Positions 43,051-51,410 of a stretch of DNA of 64,000 bases are shown here, in pieces (position 1 is the stretch's first letter; each line of letters starts with the position of its first letter). A program made the position numbers and the translations under genes. The notes under the pieces were generated by a model, which worked only from the letters and a program-made list of their open reading frames with translations, did not search any database and had not been told where the DNA came from. The DNA is from Bog-756 sp963769905 (GTDB lineage Bacteria; Actinomycetota; Acidimicrobiia; Acidimicrobiales; RAAP-2), in assembly GCA_963769905.1 (NCBI GenBank), contig CAVYNG010000002.1, forward strand, positions 1,798,001-1,862,000. Reading direction: 5' to 3'.

Positions 43051-44597
43051 TGCTCCTCCTCTCCGAGAAGAAGGTTGCGTTTCGACCGGAGCATGAGAGC
43101 CTCACTCACGTGTTCGGACTCGATGCGCTCTCCTCCCCCATCGAGATCAGCGATGGTCCGGGAAATTCGTCTCACGCGGTGGTAGCCGCGGGCGCTCAGA
43201 GAGCCCTCACGGAGATGTTTCTCGACGAGATCTGAGGCTTCAGAGGTCATGGGCGCGAACTGTGCGAGACCGGCGGCTCCGAGACCCGAGTTAGCGATCG
43301 ATCCGCGTTCCATCGCGAGTTGTCGGGCTGCTGTGACGCGCGCGGCAACGGTGGCGGTGTTCTCCTCGCGGCGGTCGCCGATGCAGAGCAGCTGCTCGAC
43401 GGCAGGGCGATCGACCCGGATGGCGATGTCGAAGCGGTCGAGCAACGGACCGGACAAGCGCCGCGCATAGCGCTCCTTCGCGATAGGGGTGCAGCGGCAT
43501 TTGCCGGGCGGTCCCCCCTCTCCGCACGGACACGGATTCATTGCAGCGACCAGGATGAACCGCGCGGGGAAGCATGTCGAGCCGCGGGCTCGGCTCACAC
43601 GGACCACTCCCTCTTCGAGCGGCTGGCGGAGTGCCTCGAGCACCGGGGACGGAAACTCTCCGAGCTCGTCGAGAAACAGGACCCCGCCGTGAGCGAGGCT
43701 GATCTCCCCCGGTCGTATCCACGGCATCCCGCCTCCGATGATCGCGACGGCCGAGGCACCGTGGTGCGGGGCGCGGAAGGGTGGTCCGTCGATCAGCCCG
43801 CCTCCCGAAACCGGCAGCCCGCAGACGGAATGGATGCGACTCACCTCGAGCGCGGTCTCGTGATCGAGGTCAGGCAGGAGGCCCGGAAGCCGGTTGGCGA
43901 GCATCGACTTGCCCGAACCGGGAGGTCCGACGAACAGGATGTGATGGGCACCGGCCGCCGCGACCTCGAGTGCGCGGCGTGCAAATATTTGACCCTTTAC
44001 ATCGCCGAGATCACCGTGCTCCGAACGGTCGCGCGCTTTCGGTAGACCGGCCTCGACGCGACGTGGGGCGTCACGCGGAGCCGGATCCCAGGGCCGACGG
44101 CCGCAGAGCCGGTCGACGAGGGCTCCGAGCGTCGGCGCGGAGCGGGTCTCGCACCCTCCGGCAAGGTGCGCCTCGGCAACGCATTCCTCGGCGACGACCA
44201 GACGAAAGCGGTTCAGAGACTCGGCGAGCGCCACGGTGCCGGGAACCCCGCGGAGAGAGCCGTCCAAGCCCAGCTCTCCGACGAACGCCATGCCGGCGAC
44301 GAGGCAGGACTCGAGTTCCCCTGATGCAACGAGCAAGCCGATCGCGATCGGGAGGTCGAGCCCGGCACCTCCCTTGCGCATGCCCGAAGGCGCAAGGTTG
44401 ACCGTGACCCTGCGCAATGGCCACCGCAGGTCGCTCGAGAGCAGTGCCGCTCGGACCCGATCGCGGGACTCGCGTACGGCCGCGTCCGGCAGGCCCACCA
44501 CGGTGAATCCGGGTAACCCGTTGGAAACGTGGACTTCGACGGAGACCTGCGTTCCTTCGACACCGGTGACGACTGCGGACGGAATGGCGGCGAGCAC
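43047..44597 (-). CDS. comM: YifB/ComM family Mg-chelatase-like AAA+ ATPase
   Basis: 516 aa. N-terminal Lon-like segment (GLPGFTVVGLPDAAVRESRDR), Walker A GPPGSGKSML, Walker B LFLDELGEF and C-terminal Mg-chelatase domain (RISRTIADLDG). ComM is a hexameric helicase that promotes branch migration in transformation. GTG 44597 has GGGGAGG 4 nt upstream. It forms an operon with dprA. The 182 bp upstream show no gene. Confidence 0.93.
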   Translation of the reverse strand: MLAAIPSAVVTGVEGTQVSVEVHVSNGLPGFTVVGLPDAAVRESRDRVRAALLSSDLRWPLRRVTVNLAPSGMRKGGAGLDLPIAIGLLVASGELESCLVAGMAFVGELGLDGSLRGVPGTVALAESLNRFRLVVAEECVAEAHLAGGCETRSAPTLGALVDRLCGRRPWDPAPRDAPRRVEAGLPKARDRSEHGDLGDVKGQIFARRALEVAAAGAHHILFVGPPGSGKSMLANRLPGLLPDLDHETALEVSRIHSVCGLPVSGGGLIDGPPFRAPHHGASAVAIIGGGMPWIRPGEISLAHGGVLFLDELGEFPSPVLEALRQPLEEGVVRVSRARGSTCFPARFILVAAMNPCPCGEGGPPGKCRCTPIAKERYARRLSGPLLDRFDIAIRVDRPAVEQLLCIGDRREENTATVAARVTAARQLAMERGSIANSGLGAAGLAQFAPMTSEASDLVEKHLREGSLSARGYHRVRRISRTIADLDGGGERIESEHVSEALMLRSKRNLLLGEEEQ

Positions 44598-44780
44598 GGC
44601 GCCTCCCCATGTGCGCTGTACGGCAGGAGCTCGCTGAGCGCACCTACCGAAGGGGGATCGGAGGAGGGCCGTCCGTCATGGTGCACGGCCGCACGAAGCA
44701 CCGCCCCGACGATACGCACGAGGTGTCACAGTGCCCGGAACTGCTGATGGCGGGATCCTGGCCGGAGGTCTCTCCTAGGT

Positions 44781-44840
44781 AGTGATATCACCTGATGTAA
44801 GTTGATGTAAGTTGATACCACGTGATGTAAAGTGATGTCA
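44781..44840. promoter_or_regulatory. Six 10-bp direct repeats: operator of the toxin-antitoxin operon
   Basis: Six decamers share the core TGATRTMA in register every 10 bp, starting at 44781, 44791, 44801, 44811, 44821 and 44831; the fourth is diverged (TGATACCA). The first core is palindromic (TGATATCA). The array covers the promoter and touches the ATG at 44840. Helical-phase spacing fits cooperative binding by the ribbon-helix-helix antitoxin. Confidence 0.75.
44828..44833 (+). promoter_or_regulatory. -10 element TAAAGT within the operator array
   Basis: TAAAGT ends 6 nt before the antitoxin ATG, at the junction of repeats five and six, so the gene is probably leaderless and repressor binding would block it. 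Confidence 0.6.
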
Positions 44841-45100
44841 TGTTTCGAACACAGATCTCCCTGAGCGACGGGGAACAGATCGCCCTCGACAAGGCTGCGA
44901 AGCAAACCGGAGCGAGCCGCGCAGAGCTCATCCGGAGGGCCATCCGCCTCCAGTACGGGCAACTGGCCCCGAGCGACCGGTTGGCCGCGCTCCAGACGTC
45001 GGCGGGCGCATGGGCCGCGCGCAACTACACCGGCGCCGACTACGTCGAGGCCGCCCGGAGCGATGCCGGCGACAGGGTCTCGATCCTCCGAGACGGATGA
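44840..45100 (+). CDS. Ribbon-helix-helix antitoxin (VapB/CopG type)
   Basis: 86 aa. The N-terminal ribbon-helix-helix is MFRTQISLSDGEQIALDKAA then GASRAELIRRAIRLQYG; the C-terminal half (AWAARNYTGADYVEAARSD) should bind the toxin. It would repress its own operon through the repeats directly upstream. The TGA overlaps the toxin ATG (ATGA). Confidence 0.87.
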   Translation: MFRTQISLSDGEQIALDKAAKQTGASRAELIRRAIRLQYGQLAPSDRLAALQTSAGAWAARNYTGADYVEAARSDAGDRVSILRDG

Positions 45101-45510
45101 AACTCGTCGACACCGGCGTCGCAGTCGACCATCTCCGAGGAGACCTTCGCGCGACGGCGGTTCTCAACGAGCTCCTCGCCAGCAAGGAGCCGCTCGCGGG
45201 CAGTGAGTTGACGCGTGCCGAGCTTCTCGCCGCGATGGTCCCCGGCGAGCGCGATGCATCCGAGCGTTTCTTCGCCGTGATCTCGTGGGTCCCGGTCAAC
45301 GAGGAGATTGCCCGGGTCGCCGGTGACCTGATGAGTGCCAGCACTACCGGGCAGAAAAGCGCCGGTGCGATCGATTGTCTGATCGCCGCAACCGCGATGG
45401 TCATCGGTGCCGATCTCGTCACTACGAACTCGGAGCGCTTCCCGATGCTGCCGGGACTCCAGTCCGCCTATCCACCGAGGAAGTCCCGGATCAGAGCCGC
45501 AACCGGCTGA
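45097..45510 (+). CDS. vapC: PIN-domain ribonuclease toxin (VapC type)
   Basis: 137 aa. Acidic active-site residues of the PIN fold: Asp5 in VDTGVAVDHLRG, the Glu in ELTRAELLA, the Asp in AIDCLIAATA and a late SERFPML. VapC toxins cleave tRNA or rRNA. The start at ATG 45097 overlaps the antitoxin stop. The locus sits between comM and an enoyl-CoA hydratase gene, where rnhB and lepB are often found in related genomes. Confidence 0.88.
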   Translation: MKLVDTGVAVDHLRGDLRATAVLNELLASKEPLAGSELTRAELLAAMVPGERDASERFFAVISWVPVNEEIARVAGDLMSASTTGQKSAGAIDCLIAATAMVIGADLVTTNSERFPMLPGLQSAYPPRKSRIRAATG

Positions 45511-45558
45511 GCCGGACGGACTGGGCACACGGGCCGCCCAGGAAGAGCCCCTACCGGA

Positions 45559-46353
45559 TCACCGGCCTTCGAACCGCGCGGGCCTCTTCTCGGCAAAGGC
45601 GATCAGCGCTTCACGCGTGTCGTGGCTGCCGAAGTTGGCCGCCTGGGACCGCGACTCTTCCTCGATGGCCTGATCGAAAGAGAGGGACAGGGAGTTGTTG
45701 AGCATGCTCTTCGTCATCGACAGGGCGAGCGGGGGACCATCGGCGAGTCGCCGCGCCCACTCCTGTACGAACCCGTCGAGTTCGTCGAGGGGCAGCACCC
45801 GGTTGACCAAACCGAGCTCGGCGGCGTCCGAAGCGTCGATGATGTCGGCCAGAAGGGTGAGCTCTTTTGCACGATGAAGGCCGATCAAACGAGGAAGCAA
45901 CCACGACGCGCCGAAGTCGACCGAGAGACCTCGCTTGGCGAAGATCTGGGAGAAGCGGGCATTCTCCGAAGCCACCACCAGATCACAACCGAGAGCCATG
46001 CTCATTCCCGCACCTGCGGCAATACCTTTCACCTTGGCGATCGTGGGTTTCGGAATGTGGTGCAGTCGGAGCGCCACTTCTCCGAGCGCTCGCATCTGCA
46101 CTAGGAAGGGATCGCCCGGCCGGCCCGCGACGTTGGAGGGCTCGCCGATGTCGGCTCCCGAGGAGAACGCGTCGCCGGCACCGGTCAATATCATCACCCG
46201 GTCGTGGCGGTCGGCGGCGACCTCGTCGAACGTGGAGAGCAACTCACGCCACATGGTGCCGTTTGCGGCGTTCTTGCGCGCCGGGCGATTCATCGTGACG
46301 GTGACGACGCCTTCGTGGCGCGCCACGATCAGGGTCTCGAGGTCGGTCGACAT
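45559..46353 (-). CDS. Enoyl-CoA hydratase/isomerase family protein
   Basis: 264 aa crotonase fold. The oxyanion-hole segments are GDAFSSGADIGE and KGIAAGAGMSMALGCDLVVA; SVDFGASWLLPRLIGLHRAKEL is the C-terminal part of the active site. Glu pairs typical of hydratases are not both evident, so isomerase or hydrolase activity is possible. TAGGCT lies 7 nt before ATG 46353. A fatty-acid or steroid side-chain role fits with the acyl-CoA dehydrogenase elsewhere, but no direct link is seen. Confidence 0.87.
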   Translation of the reverse strand: MSTDLETLIVARHEGVVTVTMNRPARKNAANGTMWRELLSTFDEVAADRHDRVMILTGAGDAFSSGADIGEPSNVAGRPGDPFLVQMRALGEVALRLHHIPKPTIAKVKGIAAGAGMSMALGCDLVVASENARFSQIFAKRGLSVDFGASWLLPRLIGLHRAKELTLLADIIDASDAAELGLVNRVLPLDELDGFVQEWARRLADGPPLALSMTKSMLNNSLSLSFDQAIEEESRSQAANFGSHDTREALIAFAEKRPARFEGR

Positions 46354-46360
46354 TGAACGG

Positions 46361-46366
46361 AGCCTA
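46361..46366 (-). promoter_or_regulatory. -10 element TAGGCT, leaderless type
   Basis: TAGGCT on the minus strand is 7 nt before the ATG of the enoyl-CoA hydratase-like gene. Confidence 0.6.
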
Positions 46367-46413
46367 GGGGATCCGCCGTTCGGCGCCGATCTGTTCCATC
46401 GGCCCCGAAATGG

Positions 46414-46803
46414 TCAAAACGCGTTTTCGATGACCTCCACCCGCCCACCGGTGATCGACACCACGTCGAACCGGACGTCGAACCGCGGACGAGCCGAGGC
46501 GGGGCCGAGCTCCGAGAGCCACGACGCGGCGAGCCGCCGGATCCGTCGCTGTTTGGACTGCGTCACCGCCTCCGACCCTTCGCCAAAGCCGTCGGTCGAA
46601 CGCGTCTTGACCTCGCAGAAGACCATGCAGGAACCGGAACGCACCACCAGGTCGATCTCACCCTCACGGCATCGCCAGTTGCGGGCCAGTACTTCGTACC
46701 CTTTGTGCTCGTACCAGCGAGCAGCAAGTGCCTCGCCGCGAGCGCCGAGTGACCGTGAACCCGATCGGTTCGTCCGGGCGGCCCGAGGGCGCCCCGCGCT
46801 CAA
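46414..46803 (-). CDS. yraN: YraN/UPF0102 endonuclease-like protein
   Basis: 129 aa. The restriction-endonuclease-like motif is RNWRCREGEIDLVVR followed by MVFCEVKTRSTDGFGEG (Asp, Glu-x-Lys), with GARGEALAARWYEHKGYEVLA before it. Function in the cell is unsettled. The TTG at 46803 overlaps the upstream DUF2469 stop (TTGA) and gives a family-like length; no ATG or GTG fits better, so the start is tentative. Confidence 0.82.
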   Translation of the reverse strand: MSAGRPRAARTNRSGSRSLGARGEALAARWYEHKGYEVLARNWRCREGEIDLVVRSGSCMVFCEVKTRSTDGFGEGSEAVTQSKQRRIRRLAASWLSELGPASARPRFDVRFDVVSITGGRVEVIENAF

Positions 46804-47093
46804 ATCTCTTTTTCGGGGAGGCGCTCGATATTGACGTCCCGGAAGGTGAGGATCCGCACCGACGGGACGAATCGGGCCGGGCGATACATGTCCCACACCC
46901 AGGCGTCCTGCAGATTCACTTCGACGAAGGGCGGGGAGGACTCGGATCGGACGGTCACCTCGACTTCGTTGGCAAGGTAGAAGCGCCGCTCCGTCTCGAC
47001 CACGTACCCGAACAGCGGGACCACTGCCCGGTACTCCTGGACCAGGGCGAGCTCGATCTCCGACTCGTAGCGCTCGAGGTCTTCCTCGCTCAT
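46800..47093 (-). CDS. DUF2469 family protein
   Basis: 97 aa, starting MSEEDLERYESEIELALVQE with FGYVVETERRFYLANEVEV and PARFVPSVRILTFRDVNIE. This short acidic family is confined mostly to Actinobacteria and is found beside rplS, rnhB and yraN; its role is unknown. It overlaps yraN by 4 bp and lies 89 bp behind rplS. Confidence 0.9.
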   Translation of the reverse strand: MSEEDLERYESEIELALVQEYRAVVPLFGYVVETERRFYLANEVEVTVRSESSPPFVEVNLQDAWVWDMYRPARFVPSVRILTFRDVNIERLPEKEI

Positions 47094-47156
47094 TGCCGAA
47101 AGGTCGTGTCGCGTCCCGGCCGGGAGCTCGTCACGCCCCCAGGGTACCGATCGGAG

Positions 47157-47193
47157 CCCGTGGCTCGGCCCGGGCGTCCCGGTCAGCCACGGG
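47157..47193 (-). terminator. Possible hairpin at the end of rplS
   Basis: CCCGTGGCT and AGCCACGGG are 9-bp arms around 19 nt that can themselves pair. The distal arm includes the rplS stop codon. There is no T-run, so it would be at most an intrinsic terminator of the actinobacterial type, or an attenuator before DUF2469. Confidence 0.35.
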
Positions 47194-47536
47194 CGGTCCG
47201 TCGCTCCTTGATCTTCGCTGCCTTCCCGTGGCGTTCCCGCAGGTAGTAGAGCTTGGCCCGGCGGACGTCCCCCAGCGAGACGACCTCGGTCTTCGCGATC
47301 ACCGGCGAATGCAGCGGGAAGGTGCGCTCGACGCCGACGCCGAAGCTCACCTTGCGCACGGTGAAGGTCTCCCGGACCCCGGTCCCCTGCCGGCGCATGA
47401 CGGCACCCTCGAAGACCTGGACACGCTCACGGCTCCCCTCGACGACCCGGACATGCACCTTCACGGTGTCACCGGGTCGGAAGTCGGGGACGTCGTCTCG
47501 CAGACTGTCACGATCGATGATGTCGGTCGGGTTCAT
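47183..47536 (-). CDS. rplS: 50S ribosomal protein L19
   Basis: 117 aa, complete, with FRPGDTVKVHVRVVEG, RVQVFEGAVMRRQG, ETFTVRKVSFGVGVERTFPLHSP and the basic C-terminus KLYYLRERHGKAAKIKERR. L19 lies at the 30S-50S interface. ATG 47536 follows a weak GGAG. It is downstream of trmD by 127 bp, a gap that holds a GC-rich 14-bp palindrome at 47609-47622. Confidence 0.97.
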   Translation of the reverse strand: MNPTDIIDRDSLRDDVPDFRPGDTVKVHVRVVEGSRERVQVFEGAVMRRQGTGVRETFTVRKVSFGVGVERTFPLHSPVIAKTEVVSLGDVRRAKLYYLRERHGKAAKIKERRTARG

Positions 47537-47663
47537 GGGCGGGTGACTCCGGTTCGTCTGACACGTGCCGATGGCATCCCGATGGTGACCGCCCGGGCCC
47601 GCCATCGAGCGCCGCGCGGCGCGAGGGCGGGCAGAGGGCCGGCCATCGCGGCGCCAACGGAAT

Positions 47664-48434
47664 TCAGTAATGGTAGCCGTGCTCGCGAAGGACCTGCACC
47701 TCACCGTGCACGGCGAGCAACTCGACCTCCTCGTCACTCAGGCCCCCACGAGCCTCGATCAGGTCCGGACGACGGAGAAGGGTCCTGACCAGCGCCTGGA
47801 CCCGCCGCCACTGCTCCACTTTGCCGTGATCTCCCGATCGCAAGACTTCGGGCACCTCCCAGTTCCGGAAGGTCGCCGGTCGGGTGTACTGGGGGTACTC
47901 GAGCAGGCCGGCCGTGAAGCTTTCCTCGTCGACGGACTGGTCGTTGCCGAGCACGCCAGGAAGAAGGCGAACGACCGCCTCGACGACCACCAGTGCGGCG
48001 AGCTCGCCCCCGGCCAGGACGATGTCGCCGACCGAGAGCTCGTCGTCCACCAGGTGGTCCGCCACCCGCTGGTCGACACCCTCATAGCGTCCGCAAAGCA
48101 GCGAAAAGCCTCCCGCCTGTCCGGCCAGTTCGCCGGCCACCGCCTGGTCGAGACTCCGTCCGGACGGTGAGAGCAGGAGGAGCGGCCTGGGCAACCCTTC
48201 AGGCGAGGCTTCCACATGCTCGACCACTTCGAAGACCGGTCCGGCAGCGAGCACCATGCCGGCGCCGCCGCCGAAGGGCGCGTCGTCGACCGAGCGGTGC
48301 ACGTCGTGGGCGCCGTCGCGGATGTCATGTGTGCGGAGATCGAGGTGGCCTCCCGCCCGGGCCCGACCGAGGATCGACTGGTCCGCGTAGCCCTCGACGA
48401 GATCCGGGAAGATGGTGAAGACGTCGATCCGCAT
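47664..48434 (-). CDS. trmD: tRNA (guanine37-N1)-methyltransferase
   Basis: 256 aa SPOUT methyltransferase. It begins MRIDVFTIFPDLVEGY; the SAM-binding knot is visible in LLLLSPSGR, LLCGRYEGVDQRV and LSVGDIVLAGGELAALV; C-terminal helices follow (EYPQYTRPATFRNWEVPEVL). It methylates G37 of tRNAs that read CUN, CCN and CGG codons to prevent frameshifting. The ATG lies 7 bp after the rimM stop. Confidence 0.97.
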   Translation of the reverse strand: MRIDVFTIFPDLVEGYADQSILGRARAGGHLDLRTHDIRDGAHDVHRSVDDAPFGGGAGMVLAAGPVFEVVEHVEASPEGLPRPLLLLSPSGRSLDQAVAGELAGQAGGFSLLCGRYEGVDQRVADHLVDDELSVGDIVLAGGELAALVVVEAVVRLLPGVLGNDQSVDEESFTAGLLEYPQYTRPATFRNWEVPEVLRSGDHGKVEQWRRVQALVRTLLRRPDLIEARGGLSDEEVELLAVHGEVQVLREHGYHY

Positions 48435-48441
48435 GGCCTGC

Positions 48442-48906
48442 TCAGACGGGGTCGAGGAGCCCGTCGGGAAGGTCGACTGTCACCGAAACCCCCGGGTCGG
48501 TGTCCACCACGAAGTGCAGCGGGATGAGGCCGCCGTCCTCGAGGACCAGAAGGTCGCTCGCGGGATTCGCCTGGACTGCATCGACGATCCCGAGGACGCG
48601 GCCATCGCGGTCCTCCACGCGCGAGCCGATGAGCTCGTGCACCCAGAGCTCGGTCGGGTCCTCCAGAGGCGGGGAGAGCAACTCGATCCCGCGCAAGCCC
48701 TCCGCGGTGTCGATGTCGGACACACCGTCGAACGTCACGATGTACCGCCCCTTGTGGGGGCTCGCCCGCATCACACGAAGCGTTCGACCGTCTGGCGTGG
48801 TCAGGACGGAGCCGGCGGCCACGCGCTCGGCGCGATTGGTCGACAGCGAGACGATCACCTCGCCCTTCAACCCGTGAGGGCGGACCACATGGCCGATCTC
48901 GAGCAC
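48442..48906 (-). CDS. rimM: 16S rRNA processing protein RimM
   Basis: 154 aa. The N-terminal domain starts VLEIGHVVRPHGLKGEVIV and the PRC-barrel part has ELWVHELIGSRVEDRDG and IPLHFVVDTDPGVSVTVDL. RimM assists maturation of the 30S head. GTG 48906 has GAGGAAG about 7 nt upstream; the 94-bp gap to the KH gene shows no other gene. Confidence 0.94.
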   Translation of the reverse strand: MLEIGHVVRPHGLKGEVIVSLSTNRAERVAAGSVLTTPDGRTLRVMRASPHKGRYIVTFDGVSDIDTAEGLRGIELLSPPLEDPTELWVHELIGSRVEDRDGRVLGIVDAVQANPASDLLVLEDGGLIPLHFVVDTDPGVSVTVDLPDGLLDPV

Positions 48907-49000
48907 GGTTGACTTCCTCGCGTCCGCGCCGGCGGGCCCGTCCTCCTCGCCGACGGCAGCTTCAGGCAGCGGCTGCTGGGGCTGCCGGCGCTCCGCGGGT

Positions 49001-49336
49001 TCAGTCGTCGACGATGTCGACCGCGGTCTGGATGTCGTCGCGCGCACCTGCAGCCGCCACCACCGTGCGAATGGCCTGCGCGACGCGGCCCCGGCGCCCG
49101 ATGATCCGGCCCATATCGTCGGGTGCGACATGGATCTGGAATCGCACCGACCCACGCCGCTCGTCGGAATTGACGACGACCGCCTCGGGGTCGGTGGCGA
49201 TGGAACTGACGAGGTAGGTGAGGACGCCGAGCGGTATCTTGCCCGTCACCCGGTTCCCGAGGTCGTCGTCATCATCGACGACGTCGTCGACCGTGTTCAC
49301 GTCGTCGGCGGAGTCGAGGATGAGGTCGTCGGTCAT
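49001..49336 (-). CDS. khpA: KH-domain RNA-binding protein (KhpA-like)
   Basis: 111 aa. A KH fold with the GxxG loop in GRIIGRRGRVAQAIRTVV is preceded by an acidic N-terminal extension of about 30 residues (VDDVVDDDDD). Typical KhpA is about 75-80 aa, so the extension is unusual. KhpA binds RNA and influences cell elongation in some bacteria. The ATG overlaps the rpsP stop by 4 bp (ATGA). Confidence 0.88.
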   Translation of the reverse strand: MTDDLILDSADDVNTVDDVVDDDDDLGNRVTGKIPLGVLTYLVSSIATDPEAVVVNSDERRGSVRFQIHVAPDDMGRIIGRRGRVAQAIRTVVAAAGARDDIQTAVDIVDD

Positions 49337-49620
49337 TGCTCCGTGCTCTCTCCGGCCGGCTGATCGTGAGCGGCCGCACGCGTGAGCAGCTTCCCGACCC
49401 GCTCGGTCGGCTGCGCGCCCTGGGACAGCCACTTGTCGACCTTCGTCCGGTCGATGTCGATCACCGCATCGGGCTCCGCCGAGGAAATGCCACGTGGGGC
49501 ATAGGTCCCGACGATCTCGATGAAGCGCCCGTTGCGGGGAGACCGGCTGTCGGCGGCCACCACCCGATACGTCGGCTGCTTCTTCTTCCCGATCCGCACG
49601 AGGCGGAGCTTCACTGCCAC
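49333..49620 (-). CDS. rpsP: 30S ribosomal protein S16
   Basis: 95 aa, starting VAVKLRLVRIGKKKQPTYRV with VVAADSRSPRNGRFIEIVGTY and RVGKLLTRAAAHD. Length is normal. GTG 49620 has GAGGAG 7 nt upstream. It overlaps the khpA-like gene by 4 bp and lies 178 bp downstream of ffh; the 178-bp gap shows no gene. Confidence 0.96.
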   Translation of the reverse strand: MAVKLRLVRIGKKKQPTYRVVAADSRSPRNGRFIEIVGTYAPRGISSAEPDAVIDIDRTKVDKWLSQGAQPTERVGKLLTRAAAHDQPAGESTEQ

Positions 49621-49798
49621 GTTCAAACTCCTCTGGATTGTGTCGAGACGGTGTCGAATGCGACGAGGGCACTGCCTCGAAGGCGCGCTACAGTCTCGCA
49701 CCCTTGACGGGTCGCTGGTACACGGCGGAAGGGGACCGGGGAACCAAGCAGCACGAAGCCTAACCGAGGCGACCGCGGTGCCTTGGTGTCTTCGCAGG

Positions 49799-51316
49799 TC
49801 ACCGGGCTTTGGGCGTGACCCGCCCGCCTCCCTTGCCCTTCTTGCCGCCCTTGCCCTTCGACTTCGAAGAGCGGGGAGCGCCCCGGGATCTCGCACCCGC
49901 CCCGGCGAGCGGCCCGGTCAGATCCCCATCCGCTTCTGCCGCCTCGGCGAGGCCGGCCATCGCACTCGGAGAAAGTTTTGCGCCGCGGCCGAAGAGCCCA
50001 CCGAGACCGCCGAGCCCACCCGGCATCGAGCCCTTCCCGATGCCCTTCATCATCTTCTGCATCTCCTTGAACTGCTTGAGGAGGGCGTTGACCTCCGAGG
50101 TGTCGGTGCCGCTGCCCCGAGCGATCCGCACACGACGCCCACCGTCGATGACCGCGGGATCGGCGCGCTCGCCGGGGGTCATCGAGCGGATGATCGCCTC
50201 GACCTGGTTCACCTGCCGGTCGTCGATCGCAGCGGAGGCCTGCTTCATGTCCTTGGAGAGCCCCGGCAGGAGCGAGAGCATCCCCGACATCGAGCCCATC
50301 TTCCGGACCTGCTGGAGTTGTTCGAGGAAGTCTTCGAGCGTGAACTTCCCCTCCACGATCGCTGCGGCACCCTTGGTCGCAACCTCGCGATCCATCGTGC
50401 GCTCGGCCTGTTCGATGAGACTGAGCACGTCGCCCATGCCGAGGATCCGGTCCGCCATGCGGTCCGGGTGGAAGAGGTCGAAGTCGTCGAGGCGCTCGCC
50501 GGTCGATGCGAAGGCGATGGGCCTCCCGACCACTTCCTTGACCGAGAGGGCCGCACCACCACGGGCGTCGCCGTCCAACTTGGTGAGGATGACGCCGTCG
50601 AGCGACAGGGTCTGGTGAAACGCCTCGGCAGTGGACACCGCGTCCTGACCGGTCATCGCGTCGATGACGAGGAACGTGTAGTGAGGATCGACCGCACCAG
50701 AGATCTGCCGAATCTCCTCCATCAGCTCTTCGTCGATGGAGAGACGTCCCGCGGTGTCCACGATCACCACGTCTCTCCCCAGCCGTTGCGCCTCTTCGAG
50801 CCCGGCGCCCGCCACCGACACCGGATCGGACGGCTCGCTGAAGACGGTGATCCCCGCCTGGCCGCCGAGCACGCGGAGCTGCTCGACGGCTGCCGGACGC
50901 TGGAGGTCGGCGCCGACGAGCATCGGGTTGCGTCCCTGGTTCTTGAACCACTTGGCGAGTTTGGCGGCGGTCGTCGTCTTTCCCGAACCCTGCAGGCCTG
51001 CAAGCAGGACCACGGTCGGGGGACGCCCCGCGTAGGTGACCTTGAGCGTCTCGCCGCCCAGGATCGCGACGAGCTCGTCGTTGACGATCTTGATCACCTG
51101 CTGGCCGGGACTCAGGTTTCGGGAGAGCTCGAGTCCCACGCAGCGCCCGCGGACCGCGTCGACGAAGGTCCGGACGACGCCGATCTCGACGTCGGCATCC
51201 AAGAGCGCGGTGCGGATCTCGCGGAGGACCTCGTCGACGTCGGCGTCGGTCAGGCGCCCGCGACTGCGCAGCCGCGTGAAGATGCCCTCGAAACGGTCGG
51301 TCAGGCTCTCGAACAT
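49799..51316 (-). CDS. ffh: Signal recognition particle protein Ffh
   Basis: 505 aa SRP54 GTPase. N domain, then G domain with Walker A AGLQGSGKTTTAAKLA, DTAGRL and TKLDGDARGG, then the Met-rich M domain (MGSMSGMLSLLPG, MQKMMKGIGKGSMPGG). The C-terminal tail is Lys/Gly-rich and longer than in E. coli. It binds 4.5S RNA and signal peptides. TAGCCT lies 9 nt before ATG 51316. Its receptor ftsY lies upstream. Confidence 0.97.
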   Translation of the reverse strand: MFESLTDRFEGIFTRLRSRGRLTDADVDEVLREIRTALLDADVEIGVVRTFVDAVRGRCVGLELSRNLSPGQQVIKIVNDELVAILGGETLKVTYAGRPPTVVLLAGLQGSGKTTTAAKLAKWFKNQGRNPMLVGADLQRPAAVEQLRVLGGQAGITVFSEPSDPVSVAGAGLEEAQRLGRDVVIVDTAGRLSIDEELMEEIRQISGAVDPHYTFLVIDAMTGQDAVSTAEAFHQTLSLDGVILTKLDGDARGGAALSVKEVVGRPIAFASTGERLDDFDLFHPDRMADRILGMGDVLSLIEQAERTMDREVATKGAAAIVEGKFTLEDFLEQLQQVRKMGSMSGMLSLLPGLSKDMKQASAAIDDRQVNQVEAIIRSMTPGERADPAVIDGGRRVRIARGSGTDTSEVNALLKQFKEMQKMMKGIGKGSMPGGLGGLGGLFGRGAKLSPSAMAGLAEAAEADGDLTGPLAGAGARSRGAPRSSKSKGKGGKKGKGGGRVTPKAR

Positions 51317-51410
51317 GAGTGCTTCAGGCTACCGCCCGGCGCGGTGGGCGGTTCGGCGTCGGCGTCTCGTCGCTGATCGCCTTGGTCGCGCCCCGGCGGA
51401 CCGACGCGGC

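Noticed and set aside
47609..47622. GC-only 14-bp palindrome before rplS as an L19 regulatory site
   Set aside because: Such GC palindromes are expected by chance at this base composition.
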